64,000 nt of DNA from assembly GCA_045545235.1 (NCBI GenBank), contig JAZQAN010000056.1, forward strand, positions 62,001 through 126,000. The letters are read 5' to 3'. A program made the translations under genes and the position numbers. The notes below the pieces were generated by a model. The model made no database searches. It worked only from the letters and a program-made list of their open reading frames with translations, and was not told the origin of the DNA. This DNA comes from CAZNKU01 sp045545235 (GTDB lineage Bacteria; Bacillota; Clostridia; Monoglobales; Firm-18). Below, one piece after another: positions 33,647-42,455 of the stretch; position 1 is the first letter of the stretch; every line of letters starts with the position of its first letter.

Positions 33647-34978
33647 ATGACTTTTGAAGAATTAAAAAAAGTCGTGCGTGATGCAGGTATTGCAGGTTGC
33701 GGTGGAGCAGGTTTTCCATCTTATGCAAAGCTTGATAAGCGTGCAGATACTATTATTCTTAACTGTGCAGAATGTGAACCGCTTTTTAAAGTACACAGAC
33801 AGGTGCTTGAAAAGTATGCATATGAAATATGCTCTGCACTTGATTTGATTGTTAAGGCTTGTGAAGCCGAAAAGTTTATAATTGCCGTAAAGGGTGAATA
33901 TAAGGACGCTGTGGAAGCTGTAAAAGCTGTTTTGCCACAGTTTGAAAGTGGAAAGATATCTTTGTTGCCTGAGGTATATCCTGCAGGGGACGAAGTTGTA
34001 ACTATATATGAAGCAACAGGTCGTGTTGTACCTGCAGGTAATATTCCTATTTCGGTAGGTGTTATTGTATTTAATGTAGAAACTGCTCTTAATATTTATA
34101 ATGCAGTTAACAGCGGTACTGCGGTTACACACAAATTTGTGACTGTTGCAGGTGAGGTTAAAAAGCCTCAGACTTATTTTGTGCCGGTTGGTACAACATT
34201 TGAACATTTAATTGAGCTTAGCGGTGGTATAACACGTAGTGATGTAACCATTGTAAACGGTGGACCTATGACAGGTACTCTTGCTACAAAATTTGATGTT
34301 GTAAAGAAAAATACCAATGGTATTTTAGTTTTACCAGATGATAATCAGGTGGTGCTTAAAAAACAGGCACAGACAAACATAAGTGTAATGCGTGCTAAAA
34401 GTACGTGCTGTCAATGCCGCTCCTGCACGGATTTGTGCCCACGTTATTTGCTTGGACAGCCAATTAAGCCAAGTGAATTTATGAAGGCGGTTGCTACAGG
34501 TAACGTAACAGATGCACCGGTTATTGCTGACTCGATGTACTGTGTGTCCTGCGGTATATGTGAAATGTATGCTTGCCCACAGGGGTTGAATCCACGTTCA
34601 CTTATTGCAGAATTTAAAAATAATATGCGTAAAAATGGTGTTAAAATTACACCTGTTGAAAATCCTGAAGAGGTAAATCCTCACAGAGAATACAGAAAGG
34701 TGCCTATGAAACGACTAAAGGAAAGACTTGGTCTTACCGTATATGATGTTGACGCACCTATTGTTGATGATACAGTTAAACCCGGCAGAGTTAAAATTAT
34801 GCTTTCACAGCATATCGGGGCTCCGGCAAAGCTTAATGTAAAAAAAGGTGATACTGTAAAGGTTGGCGATGTTATTGGAGTGGCTGATGAAAAGGCTCTT
34901 GGTGTTTCCGTACACAGTTCTGTTGACGGAAAAGTAATTGATGCCAACGATAATTTTGTAATTGTAGATGTAAAATAG
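33647..34978 (+). CDS. PduS-like RnfC-type iron-sulfur flavoprotein
   Basis: A 443-residue homologue of PduS. The N-terminal NADH/FMN-binding RnfC-like region contains GCGGAGFPSYAKL and ILNCAECEP; an SLBB-type beta-grasp follows (TVAGEVKKPQTYFVPVG). Two [4Fe-4S] motifs are present, CCQCRSCTDLCP and CVSCGICEMYACP. In B12-dependent systems PduS supports cobalamin reduction; in B12-independent compartments it may pass electrons across the shell via PduT, encoded next. That role is inferred. Confidence 0.92.
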   Translation: MTFEELKKVVRDAGIAGCGGAGFPSYAKLDKRADTIILNCAECEPLFKVHRQVLEKYAYEICSALDLIVKACEAEKFIIAVKGEYKDAVEAVKAVLPQFESGKISLLPEVYPAGDEVVTIYEATGRVVPAGNIPISVGVIVFNVETALNIYNAVNSGTAVTHKFVTVAGEVKKPQTYFVPVGTTFEHLIELSGGITRSDVTIVNGGPMTGTLATKFDVVKKNTNGILVLPDDNQVVLKKQAQTNISVMRAKSTCCQCRSCTDLCPRYLLGQPIKPSEFMKAVATGNVTDAPVIADSMYCVSCGICEMYACPQGLNPRSLIAEFKNNMRKNGVKITPVENPEEVNPHREYRKVPMKRLKERLGLTVYDVDAPIVDDTVKPGRVKIMLSQHIGAPAKLNVKKGDTVKVGDVIGVADEKALGVSVHSSVDGKVIDANDNFVIVDVK

Positions 34979-34992
34979 AAGGAGTGTTATAA

Positions 34993-35541
34993 ATGGCAAA
35001 AGCAATCGGAATGCTTGAGTATATGACAGTTTCCACAGGTATGGAAGCTACCGATTTGATGCTGAAAACTGCAGAAGTAGACTTAATTGAGGCACAAACT
35101 GTATGCCCCGGTAAGTACATAGCTTTAATAACAGGTGAGCTTAGCGCAGTAAAGGCGGCTATTGATGCTTCAAAAACAAGATATGAAGCAAAGCTTATAG
35201 ATACATTTGTGCTTGGTAATCCTCACGAGGATATTTTTCCTGCTATATATGGTACTGCATCAGTTGAAAAGCCTGCGGCTTTGGGTATTCTGGAAACATA
35301 TTCTGCGGCATCTATTATAGTTGCTGCTGATATAGCGGCTAAAACATCTTCCGTACAACTTATTGAGCTTCGAATTGCAAAGGGTATGTGCGGTAAGTCA
35401 TATATGACACTTACAGGTGAAGTTGCGGCAGTAACTGCGGCTATTGAAAAAGCCAGGGAAGAGGTTAAACCAAAAGGTACATTCCTTGACAGCTCGGTTA
35501 TAGCAAGACCTTCCGAAAAACTATGGAAATCAATCGTATAA
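34993..35541 (+). CDS. PduT-type tandem BMC shell protein (BMC-T) with [4Fe-4S] Cys
   Basis: A 182-residue protein with two BMC domains (starting MAKAIGMLEYMTVSTG and, near residue 95, ALGILETYSAASIIVAAD). Cys38 in AQTVCPGKY matches the residue that binds a [4Fe-4S] cluster at the three-fold pore of PduT trimers. Its place next to PduS supports an electron-conducting pore. Ribosome site AAGGAG lies ahead of the ATG. Confidence 0.92.
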   Translation: MAKAIGMLEYMTVSTGMEATDLMLKTAEVDLIEAQTVCPGKYIALITGELSAVKAAIDASKTRYEAKLIDTFVLGNPHEDIFPAIYGTASVEKPAALGILETYSAASIIVAADIAAKTSSVQLIELRIAKGMCGKSYMTLTGEVAAVTAAIEKAREEVKPKGTFLDSSVIARPSEKLWKSIV

Positions 35542-35554
35542 GAGGTGAATACAG

Positions 35555-36943
35555 ATGATGGATGAAAGATATATTCAGGAAATTGTTGCAAGTGTTGTAA
35601 AATCTATGGATGCTAAAAACAACAGTAAAAAGTTGAAGGGCGTATTTTCTTCGATGACAGATGCTCTTGCAGCAGTTGACAAGGCTTATAAGGAATACAG
35701 AAATTATACAGTAGAACAAAGGGAAAAAATGATTTCAAAAATCCGTGAGCTTACACTTAACGAAGCTGAAACAATGGCTAAATTGGGTGTTGAAGAAACA
35801 GGTATGGGCAGAGTAACTGACAAAATTATAAAGCATCAGCTTGTTGCAAATAAAACTCCCGGTACTGAAGATTTAAAACCCGGTGTATTTACAGGCGACA
35901 GAGGTATGACTGTTATTGAAATGGCACCTTATGGAGTTATCGGAAGTATCACACCTTCTACTAATCCAAGTGAAACAGTTATCTGTAATTCTATGGGTAT
36001 GATTGCCGGTGGTAATGGTGTTGTATTTAACCCACACCCCAATGCAAAAAAGGTTGCAAACTATGCTGTTGACCTTGTTAACAGAGCTATTTTAGAAGCA
36101 GGTGGTCCTGAAAACCTTGTTGTTTCCGTTGAAAATCCTACAAAGGAATCTTCTGACGAAATGATGGCTTCTCCAATAGTTAAAATGTTGGTTGCAACAG
36201 GCGGCCCCGGCGTTGTTAAGGCGTTGCTTTCATCAGGTAAAAAGGCTATAGGTGCAGGTGCAGGTAATCCTCCTGTTATTGTAGATGATACTGTTGATGT
36301 GGAAAAAGCTGCAAAGGATATTGTTGCAGGTTCAAGCTTTGATAACAACCTTCCGTGTATTGCGGAAAAAGAATGTTTTGCATTTAAAAATATTGCAGAT
36401 GATTTGATTAAATATATGACTGAAAACGGTGCATATCTGTTAAAGGGTGCTCAGGTTGATCAGCTTATGAAGGTTTGCCTTGTTGAGAAAAACGGCAAAT
36501 GGGATATCAATAAAAAATGGGTTGGTAAAGATGCAAGACTTTTCCTTAAGGAAATCGGTATAGATGCAGACCCAAGACTTATAATTTGTGAAACTGATGA
36601 AAATCATCCTTTTGTTCAGGTTGAAATGATGATGCCTATTCTTGCAATTGTACGTGTTAATGACATTGACGAGGCTATTGAAATGGCTGTTAAGGCTGAA
36701 CACGGTTGCAGACATTCTGCACATATTCATTCTAAAAATGTTGATAACCTTACTAAATTTGCAAGAGCGGTTGAAACAACAATTTTTGTTAAAAATGCAC
36801 CTTCTTATGCAGGTATCGGTGCAGGCGGTGAAGGTTATACAACCTTTACTATTGCAGGTCCTACAGGTGAAGGCTTAACAGCGGCTCATTCATTTACAAG
36901 ACAAAGACGTTGCGTACTTGTTGACGGACTTCATATTGTTTAA
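35555..36943 (+). CDS. CoA-acylating propionaldehyde dehydrogenase (PduP-type)
   Basis: A 462-residue CoA-dependent aldehyde dehydrogenase oxidising propanal to propionyl-CoA with NAD+. Catalytic Cys is C268 in SFDNNLPCIAEKE; GSITPSTNPSET and GGPGVVKALLSSGKKAIGAG belong to the nucleotide-binding region. The N-terminal 20 residues (YIQEIVASVVKSMDAK) form an encapsulation-peptide-like helix followed by a Lys/Ser linker. AGAGGTG precedes the ATG. It pairs with PduL, which follows two genes later. Confidence 0.94.
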   Translation: MMDERYIQEIVASVVKSMDAKNNSKKLKGVFSSMTDALAAVDKAYKEYRNYTVEQREKMISKIRELTLNEAETMAKLGVEETGMGRVTDKIIKHQLVANKTPGTEDLKPGVFTGDRGMTVIEMAPYGVIGSITPSTNPSETVICNSMGMIAGGNGVVFNPHPNAKKVANYAVDLVNRAILEAGGPENLVVSVENPTKESSDEMMASPIVKMLVATGGPGVVKALLSSGKKAIGAGAGNPPVIVDDTVDVEKAAKDIVAGSSFDNNLPCIAEKECFAFKNIADDLIKYMTENGAYLLKGAQVDQLMKVCLVEKNGKWDINKKWVGKDARLFLKEIGIDADPRLIICETDENHPFVQVEMMMPILAIVRVNDIDEAIEMAVKAEHGCRHSAHIHSKNVDNLTKFARAVETTIFVKNAPSYAGIGAGGEGYTTFTIAGPTGEGLTAAHSFTRQRRCVLVDGLHIV

Positions 36944-36961
36944 TCTGAAAGGATGTTATAG

Positions 36962-37612
36962 ATGAAAGCTTTAGGTTTATTGGAAGTATATAGCTTTACA
37001 ACTGCAGTTACTGCTGCGGATATATGTGCAAAGTCGGGCGGAGTAAAGGTTATTGCTTTTGACAGAAACCGTCCGAAATCTGCCGATGCACCTGCCCCTC
37101 TTGTAATGGTGGTTAAAATAGAAGGTGACGTTGCAGATGTGCGTGCCGCTATTGAGGCAGGTAAGCAGTATGCAGAGGAACAGGGCAAGTATATTGTATC
37201 TCATATTATACCACGTCCCGGTGAAACTGTTGAAAAAATGGCATATTTAATGGATATGAATAAGGATAAGTTCAATAAGGTTTTGCCAAAATCTTTTCTT
37301 GGTGTAAAGGAAGTTGCCTTGCCTGAAAGTAAGTGTATAGGACTTTTGGAGGTTGACGGTCTTGTTGCTGCAATTGAAGGGCTTGATGCTATGGTTAAGG
37401 CTGCAGAAGTAAAAGTTATACATAGTGAAAAGCGTCTTGGTGGACGACTTGTTACATGGATTGTAACCGGTAAGGTTGATGCTGTAAGTGCGGCTTTGGA
37501 GGTTGGCGTAAAACGTGCATCTGTACTTGGTAAGGTATATGGGTATAACGTGATACCAAGACTTCATGAAGAGGTTGGCAAGTTCTTTGACTTTACAGAA
37601 GCAGAGAGGTAA
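36962..37612 (+). CDS. Tandem-domain BMC-T shell protein
   Basis: A 216-residue protein with two BMC domains: ALGLLEVYSFTTAVTAADI at the start and CIGLLEVDGLVAAIEGLDAM near residue 120. HIIPRPGETVEKM and NVIPRLHEEVGKFF close each domain. Domain order is canonical rather than PduT-like, and no Cys occupies the pore position. Trimers of such proteins often have gated pores. AAAGGATG lies ahead of the ATG. Confidence 0.9.
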   Translation: MKALGLLEVYSFTTAVTAADICAKSGGVKVIAFDRNRPKSADAPAPLVMVVKIEGDVADVRAAIEAGKQYAEEQGKYIVSHIIPRPGETVEKMAYLMDMNKDKFNKVLPKSFLGVKEVALPESKCIGLLEVDGLVAAIEGLDAMVKAAEVKVIHSEKRLGGRLVTWIVTGKVDAVSAALEVGVKRASVLGKVYGYNVIPRLHEEVGKFFDFTEAER

Positions 37613-37618
37613 AAAGCT

Positions 37619-38257
37619 ATGATTAATGAAGCTATGATAGCAGAGGCTGTAAAAAAAGCCTTGGCAGAACTTAAAACTGATGATAAAAATGAAATAAAAG
37701 TAGGTGTTTCTGCAAGACACGTTCACCTTTCACAGGAGGACCTTGAAACTCTTTTTGGTAAGGGCGCAGAGCTTACTGTTAAAAAACAGCTTATGGGAAG
37801 AGAATATGCATCTGACCAGCTTGTAACTTTGGTTGGTCCGTCACTTCGTGCAATTGAAAAGGTGCGTGTACTTGGCCCTGTAAGAAAGCATACACAGGTT
37901 GAAATTTCAAGAACAGATACCTTTGTTTTAAAGGTTAGTCCACCGGTGAGACCATCAGGTGAGGTTGAAGGCTCTGAAAAAATAGTTATTGTGGGACCTA
38001 AAGGTTCTGTGTATTTAAAACAGGGTGTTATTATTGCAAACAGACATATTCATCTTACACCTGAATATGCCGAAAAGCACGGTATAAAGGATAATGATTA
38101 TGTTGATGTTTTGGTTGAGAGCATAAAGCCTACAAAGTTCTTCGATGTACAGGTAAGAATACGTGATGACTTTAATGTGGAAATGCATATAGATACAGAC
38201 GATGCAAACTCTGCAGGTATCAAAAACGGAGATAATGTTAAGATTATCAAAAAATAA
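37619..38257 (+). CDS. pduL: Phosphotransacylase PduL
   Basis: A 212-residue PduL that converts propionyl-CoA to propionyl-phosphate and recycles CoA inside the compartment. Zinc-binding His motifs are VSARHVHLS and IANRHIHLT; the TFVLKVSPPVRPSG segment is typical. The first 19 residues (NEAMIAEAVKKALAEL) are an encapsulation helix. No propionate kinase gene is found in the window, so ATP formation must use a kinase elsewhere. Confidence 0.95.
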   Translation: MINEAMIAEAVKKALAELKTDDKNEIKVGVSARHVHLSQEDLETLFGKGAELTVKKQLMGREYASDQLVTLVGPSLRAIEKVRVLGPVRKHTQVEISRTDTFVLKVSPPVRPSGEVEGSEKIVIVGPKGSVYLKQGVIIANRHIHLTPEYAEKHGIKDNDYVDVLVESIKPTKFFDVQVRIRDDFNVEMHIDTDDANSAGIKNGDNVKIIKK

Positions 38258-38274
38258 TTACAGGAGTTGTTTTA

Positions 38275-39036
38275 ATGTTTGCGGTAGAAAGACAGAAAAA
38301 AATTCTTGAATTACTTGCTGAAAATGGTGCAGTATGGGTAAGCAGACTTGCTGAAGAGCTTGATGTAACTGAAGAAACTGTACGTCGTGACCTTGAAAAG
38401 CTTGAAAATGCAGAGGCTCTTGTACGTACACACGGCGGTGCTGTTCCTATTTCAGAAAACAGCCAGGAGCTTTCTCTTGATAAACGTAAAAAGCTTAACA
38501 TAGAGGCAAAGTCTTTGCTTGCAAAGGAAGCTATTAAGCATATTGTAAATGGTGATACGGTGTTTCTCGATGCCTCTACAACAACCTATTACATTGCAAA
38601 AGAAATCAAAAATCTAAAAAATGTAACTGTTGTTACAAATTCTTTGCGTGTTGTAAATGAACTTGCAGGACTTAAGGATATAAAGGTTATCTGCGTAGGC
38701 GGTATGGCAGGTGCCAACCAGTCTGTTGTGGGAAGTATGGCAGAAAATACCATACGCGAACATTACTTTGCAAATAAAATGTTTTTCAGCGGCAGAGGTA
38801 TTACAAAAAATGCAATACTTGACAGTAACGAGCAGGAATGTTCAATAAAAATGAATATGATAAAAAATGCTGATAAAAAGTATTATGTTTTTGATAAATC
38901 AAAGTATGGCAAGGTTGGTTTTGTGAAAATTGCTGATTTTGAAGAGATAGATTGTGTTATTACTGAAAAAGATACTTTGGATAATTCGGTTTGCGAAGCA
39001 TTGAAGGAAAATTCTGTCAAAATTTTTGAAGTTTAA
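38275..39036 (+). CDS. DeoR/GlpR-family transcriptional regulator
   Basis: A 253-residue DeoR-type regulator. N-terminal winged helix: RQKKILELLAENGAVWVSRL and DVTEETVRRDLEKLE; the C-terminal sugar-phosphate-sensing domain has DASTTTYYIAKEI and NSLRVVNEL. It is the last gene of BMC operon 2 and probably represses both BMC operons until a deoxyhexose phosphate intermediate appears. Shared A-rich sites before both operon promoters are candidate targets. A terminator follows the gene. Confidence 0.92.
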   Translation: MFAVERQKKILELLAENGAVWVSRLAEELDVTEETVRRDLEKLENAEALVRTHGGAVPISENSQELSLDKRKKLNIEAKSLLAKEAIKHIVNGDTVFLDASTTTYYIAKEIKNLKNVTVVTNSLRVVNELAGLKDIKVICVGGMAGANQSVVGSMAENTIREHYFANKMFFSGRGITKNAILDSNEQECSIKMNMIKNADKKYYVFDKSKYGKVGFVKIADFEEIDCVITEKDTLDNSVCEALKENSVKIFEV

Positions 39037-39040
39037 TTAG

Positions 39041-39089
39041 AAAGTGTAGATTATCATAGTAAAAAGTGATAATTTACACTTTTTCTTTT
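39041..39089 (+). terminator. Terminator after BMC operon 2
   Basis: AAAGTGTA-G-ATTATCA pairs with TGATAAT-T-TACACTTT and runs into TTTTCTTTT. Confidence 0.88.
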
Positions 39090-39104
39090 AGTAAATTATG
39101 CTAG

Positions 39105-39133
39105 TTGACTTTTATGCACTATAGTTATATAAT
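39105..39133 (+). promoter_or_regulatory. Promoter for the CapD-like gene
   Basis: TTGACT (39105-39110), 17 bases, TATAAT (39128-39133), 34 bases before the ATG. Confidence 0.85.
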
Positions 39134-39166
39134 TATTATATATATTTACTTTTGTGAGGTCTTTTT

Positions 39167-41032
39167 ATGTTAGATAAAATAAAGTCCAGCCATAGAAAAT
39201 TAGCACTTACATTTATTGATTTCTTTATTGTTGTAGTTTCTTCATTATTTGCAAATCTGCTTTTGATGCGTGCAGAGCTTGTGTCAGGCATTCCGGAAGC
39301 TGACTTCTGGATTATGAATTGTCTGTTTGCAGTAGCATCTGTAATTTGTATGTGGTTTTTCGGTACATATGGTTATATATGGCGTTTTGTTGATGCCAAA
39401 GAGCTTTTGGTGTGTGCATTTGCTGTAACCTGCGGTTGGTTTGTATCGGGTGCGGCGGTAATTATTTTTGAAATGGGAAGTGACTATCCCGAATTGCATA
39501 TTTTATTTGCGTACGTAATTTCTTTGTTTATGATTGTTCTCAGCAGAATTGTGTATAAAATGCTTTATGCAAGTGTTACGAAAAAAAGTCAGGCAGTTGA
39601 AAAAAATATAAGAACAATGGTAGTAGGTGCAGGTTATGCAGGCCATGTTGTTATAAGTGAAATGCTGCGTCCTGAAAGTGCACATCTTCCCGTTGTATTT
39701 GTTGATGATGATATTAACAAAAGAGGCAGATATATTCACGGTGTTAAGGTAGACGGCTCTATTGATGATATACCACGCCTTGCAAAGGAATATGATGTTT
39801 CAAAAATTATTATTGCTATTCCCTCTTGTGAAGGTAAGGAAAGAAGGAGAATTTTAGAATATTGTAAGGTTACAGAGTGTGAAACAAACATACTTCCTTA
39901 CGTGCATCAGATGATAGAGGGGAAAACTCTTCTCGGTCAGGCAAAAAAGATTAATATTGAAGATTTGCTTGGAAGAGACCCTATACGCTTTGAGCAGGAG
40001 GATATTAAAAATCTCATCCGTGATAAAGTTTGTCTTGTTACCGGTGGCGGTGGTTCAATAGGCTCTGAACTTTCAAGACAAATTGCATATCATAATCCAA
40101 AGCAGCTTGTTATTGTAGATATTTATGAAAATAATGCATATGAAATTCAACAGGAGCTTATAAGAAAATATGGTAATAATTTTAACTTACAGGTGCGTAT
40201 AGCTTCTGTAAGAGATTATGATAAAATGAATACATTGTTTGAAGAATTCAAGCCTCAGCTTGTTTTCCATGCGGCGGCGCACAAGCATGTTCCACTTATG
40301 GAGGATAGCCCTACAGAGGCAATTAAAAACAATATTTTCGGTACATATAATGTTGCCAGACTTGCTGAAAAATATAATGTTGAATCTTTTGTTCTTGTTT
40401 CGACAGATAAGGCAGTTAACCCTACTAATGTTATGGGTGCAACAAAACGTTGTTGTGAAATGATAGTTGAATATATGAAGCAGAAAACAAAGGGTAATAC
40501 TGAGTTTGTTGCAGTACGTTTTGGCAATGTTCTTGGGTCAAACGGCTCGGTTGTTCCGCTTTTTGAAGAACAGATTAAAACAGGAGGTCCCGTTACGGTT
40601 ACACATCCTGATATTATACGTTATTTTATGACTATTCCCGAGGCAACTTCTCTTATTCTTCAGGCTGCAAGCTTTGCCCAGGGTGGTGAAATTTTTGTGC
40701 TTGATATGGGTGAGCCTGTTAAAATTTTAAGCCTTGCTGAAAATGTAATCCGTATGAGCGGAAAAAGACCTTATGAAGATATTAAAATAGAATTTACAGG
40801 ACTTCGTCCCGGTGAAAAGCTTTATGAAGAGCTTCTTATGAGCGAAGAGGGCTTGAAAAAGACGGAGAATAATAAAATTTTTATTGGTCAGCAAACAGAA
40901 GTAGATGTTGAAAAATTTGCATCTCAGCTTGAAAGACTAAAAGAAGTTTCCAACAGTAACAATAATGAGCAATGTGTTGATACATTGGCAGAAATTGTTA
41001 CAACATTCAAAAGAGATACAGTTAATGCATAG
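39167..41032 (+). CDS. Polysaccharide biosynthesis nucleotide-sugar dehydratase/epimerase (CapD/PglF/WbpM-type)
   Basis: A 621-residue membrane-anchored enzyme. About four transmembrane helices lie in residues 10-130 (LTFIDFFIVVVSSLFANLLL). A first nucleotide-binding-like fold follows (MVVGAGYAGHVVISEML), then the catalytic SDR domain with VTGGGGSIGSELSRQI, HAAAHKHVPLMEDSP and STDKAVNPTNVMGATKR. Homologues dehydrate UDP-HexNAc for capsule, glycan or O-antigen synthesis. It stands alone, with its own promoter and terminator. Confidence 0.93.
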   Translation: MLDKIKSSHRKLALTFIDFFIVVVSSLFANLLLMRAELVSGIPEADFWIMNCLFAVASVICMWFFGTYGYIWRFVDAKELLVCAFAVTCGWFVSGAAVIIFEMGSDYPELHILFAYVISLFMIVLSRIVYKMLYASVTKKSQAVEKNIRTMVVGAGYAGHVVISEMLRPESAHLPVVFVDDDINKRGRYIHGVKVDGSIDDIPRLAKEYDVSKIIIAIPSCEGKERRRILEYCKVTECETNILPYVHQMIEGKTLLGQAKKINIEDLLGRDPIRFEQEDIKNLIRDKVCLVTGGGGSIGSELSRQIAYHNPKQLVIVDIYENNAYEIQQELIRKYGNNFNLQVRIASVRDYDKMNTLFEEFKPQLVFHAAAHKHVPLMEDSPTEAIKNNIFGTYNVARLAEKYNVESFVLVSTDKAVNPTNVMGATKRCCEMIVEYMKQKTKGNTEFVAVRFGNVLGSNGSVVPLFEEQIKTGGPVTVTHPDIIRYFMTIPEATSLILQAASFAQGGEIFVLDMGEPVKILSLAENVIRMSGKRPYEDIKIEFTGLRPGEKLYEELLMSEEGLKKTENNKIFIGQQTEVDVEKFASQLERLKEVSNSNNNEQCVDTLAEIVTTFKRDTVNA

Positions 41033-41036
41033 TTGT

Positions 41037-41063
41037 ATTCCCGTTTTTTAACGGGAATCTTTT
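41037..41063 (+). terminator. Terminator after the CapD-like gene
   Basis: ATTCCCGTT and AACGGGAAT pair around a TTTT loop and are followed by CTTTTG. Confidence 0.75.
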
Positions 41064-41109
41064 GCTATTAATTCAAATTAATTTATAATGTTACAAGAGG
41101 TGTTATAAA

Positions 41110-41784
41110 ATGTTTGATTTGAAAGTTCCTGATTTAAGACGTATTGAAGATACTGTTTTGATGTACGAAAAACAGCCTGTTAAAAAAGGATTGATTATGT
41201 TTTACGGCTCATCGGGCTTTACACGATGGGAAAAAGAAAAGTATGGAAATCGTCCTCTGGAAGATGACATTCGTATGAAAGATGGCTCGCTTGCAGCCGT
41301 AAACCACGGATTTGGCGGATCAACTATCGAAGAAGGTCTTTATTACTATGACCGTCTTATAAAGCCATGGGAGCCACGTGCAATTGTGTTACGTTTCTTT
41401 CCTAATGATGTCAGCTTTGGGTACTCACCATATGAAATTGTATATATGCTATCTTTATTCTGCAATCGTGCAAAAGCAGATTTTCCGGGTGTTAAACTGT
41501 ATTTGTGTGATGCTATGCCACATCAGAAGACAGTCAATAATCTTACCTGGCAAGCAGCTGCTAAACAGTACAACAAACTTTTGAAGGAATATTGCGACAG
41601 TCAGGATGATTGTTATTATATAAATCAGTCGGGATGGCGTGGATTTTATGAAAATACAGAAGACATCGGTGACTATTCAAAAGTTCGTCAGGATATATGG
41701 ATTGAAGATCAGATGCATTTTACCCAAGAAGGATACGATATATACAGAGATTTGTTTTTGGAAGCTTTGGATGATATTTTGTAA
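41110..41784 (+). CDS. SGNH/GDSL-like hydrolase
   Basis: A 224-residue SGNH-fold protein: block I appears as MFYGSSGFTRW, block II VNHGFGGSTIEEGLYY, block III RFFPNDVSFG, and the catalytic Asp/His in EDQMHFTQEGYDIY. No signal peptide. Such proteins can be lipases or sugar-ester deacetylases; no substrate can be assigned. AAGAGG lies upstream of the ATG. It is probably transcribed with the VanZ-like gene that follows 49 bases later. Confidence 0.8.
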   Translation: MFDLKVPDLRRIEDTVLMYEKQPVKKGLIMFYGSSGFTRWEKEKYGNRPLEDDIRMKDGSLAAVNHGFGGSTIEEGLYYYDRLIKPWEPRAIVLRFFPNDVSFGYSPYEIVYMLSLFCNRAKADFPGVKLYLCDAMPHQKTVNNLTWQAAAKQYNKLLKEYCDSQDDCYYINQSGWRGFYENTEDIGDYSKVRQDIWIEDQMHFTQEGYDIYRDLFLEALDDIL

Positions 41785-41833
41785 AACAGTTTAATAAATA
41801 AGGTTGAAAATTTCTTTTTAAGGAGACTGCATT

Positions 41834-42322
41834 GTGAAAAAAAGATTCTGGTTCTTTTTAATTTTAACTCTTGGTATTATGGGGGTAATATTTTATTTTT
41901 CAGCACAGAATGCCACAGAATCATCAGGTATGAGTACGGAATTTATCAGAAGGCTTTTGCACAAAAAATTACTTGAGGTTATGTCGGTTGAATCGGCAGT
42001 AATGATAGAAGAGGGAATTGAAAATATTGTGCGTAAGTGTGCTCATTTCTTTATATATTCATGTCTTGGTTTTTGTTCTTCAATGACCCTGTACTATAGT
42101 GGTAAAATGCATAAATCTTGCATATTATTCATAATTTCACTTGTTTTTTGCATGTTTTATGCATCCACAGATGAGGTACATCAGTTGTTTGTACCGGGAA
42201 GGTCCGGAGAAATAAGGGATGTTATTATAGATTCTTCAGGTGCAGCAGTTGGTATATTCTTATCAATTGCTATACGGAAATTGTGTGAAAAATTATATAT
42301 TTTGTTTATAAAAAGACATTAA
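41834..42322 (+). CDS. VanZ-like membrane protein
   Basis: A 162-residue protein with four hydrophobic segments of the VanZ family. Family motifs are RKCAHFFIYSCLGF and STDEVHQLFVPGRSGEIRDV, followed by DSSGAAVGIFLS. VanZ confers low teicoplanin resistance in enterococci, but most homologues are of unknown function. The start is GTG with AAGGAG eight bases upstream. Confidence 0.88.
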   Translation: MKKRFWFFLILTLGIMGVIFYFSAQNATESSGMSTEFIRRLLHKKLLEVMSVESAVMIEEGIENIVRKCAHFFIYSCLGFCSSMTLYYSGKMHKSCILFIISLVFCMFYASTDEVHQLFVPGRSGEIRDVIIDSSGAAVGIFLSIAIRKLCEKLYILFIKRH

Positions 42323-42375
42323 AATTTAATGTTGATGGTAATTTTGTATAAATATATCAAATCATTAAAAAAAGC

Positions 42376-42404
42376 TTGCATATTTATGCAGAGTGTGGTA
42401 TTAT
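42376..42404 (+). promoter_or_regulatory. Promoter for the arg operon
   Basis: TTGCAT (42376-42381), 17 bases, TATTAT (42399-42404). The -35 is embedded in the palindrome TGCATATTTATGCA. Confidence 0.7.
42377..42390 (+). promoter_or_regulatory. Candidate ARG box at the argC promoter
   Basis: TGCATATTTATGCA is a 14-bp palindrome overlapping the -35 element. TGCATATTTATACA occurs before carA (61674-61687), the other arginine-related operon here. A second palindrome-like stretch, ATTATATACTGTATAGTG then TATAAT (42400-42423), covers the -10 and start. The layout fits ArgR repression; the consensus match is approximate. Confidence 0.5.
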
Positions 42405-42455
42405 ATACTGTATAGTGTATAATGCCACATTATTTTTTTGAGTTGAGGTATGGTT

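Noticed and set aside
33662..34207. 181-codon minus-strand frame
   Set aside because: Antisense shadow of the PduS-like gene with no recognisable features.
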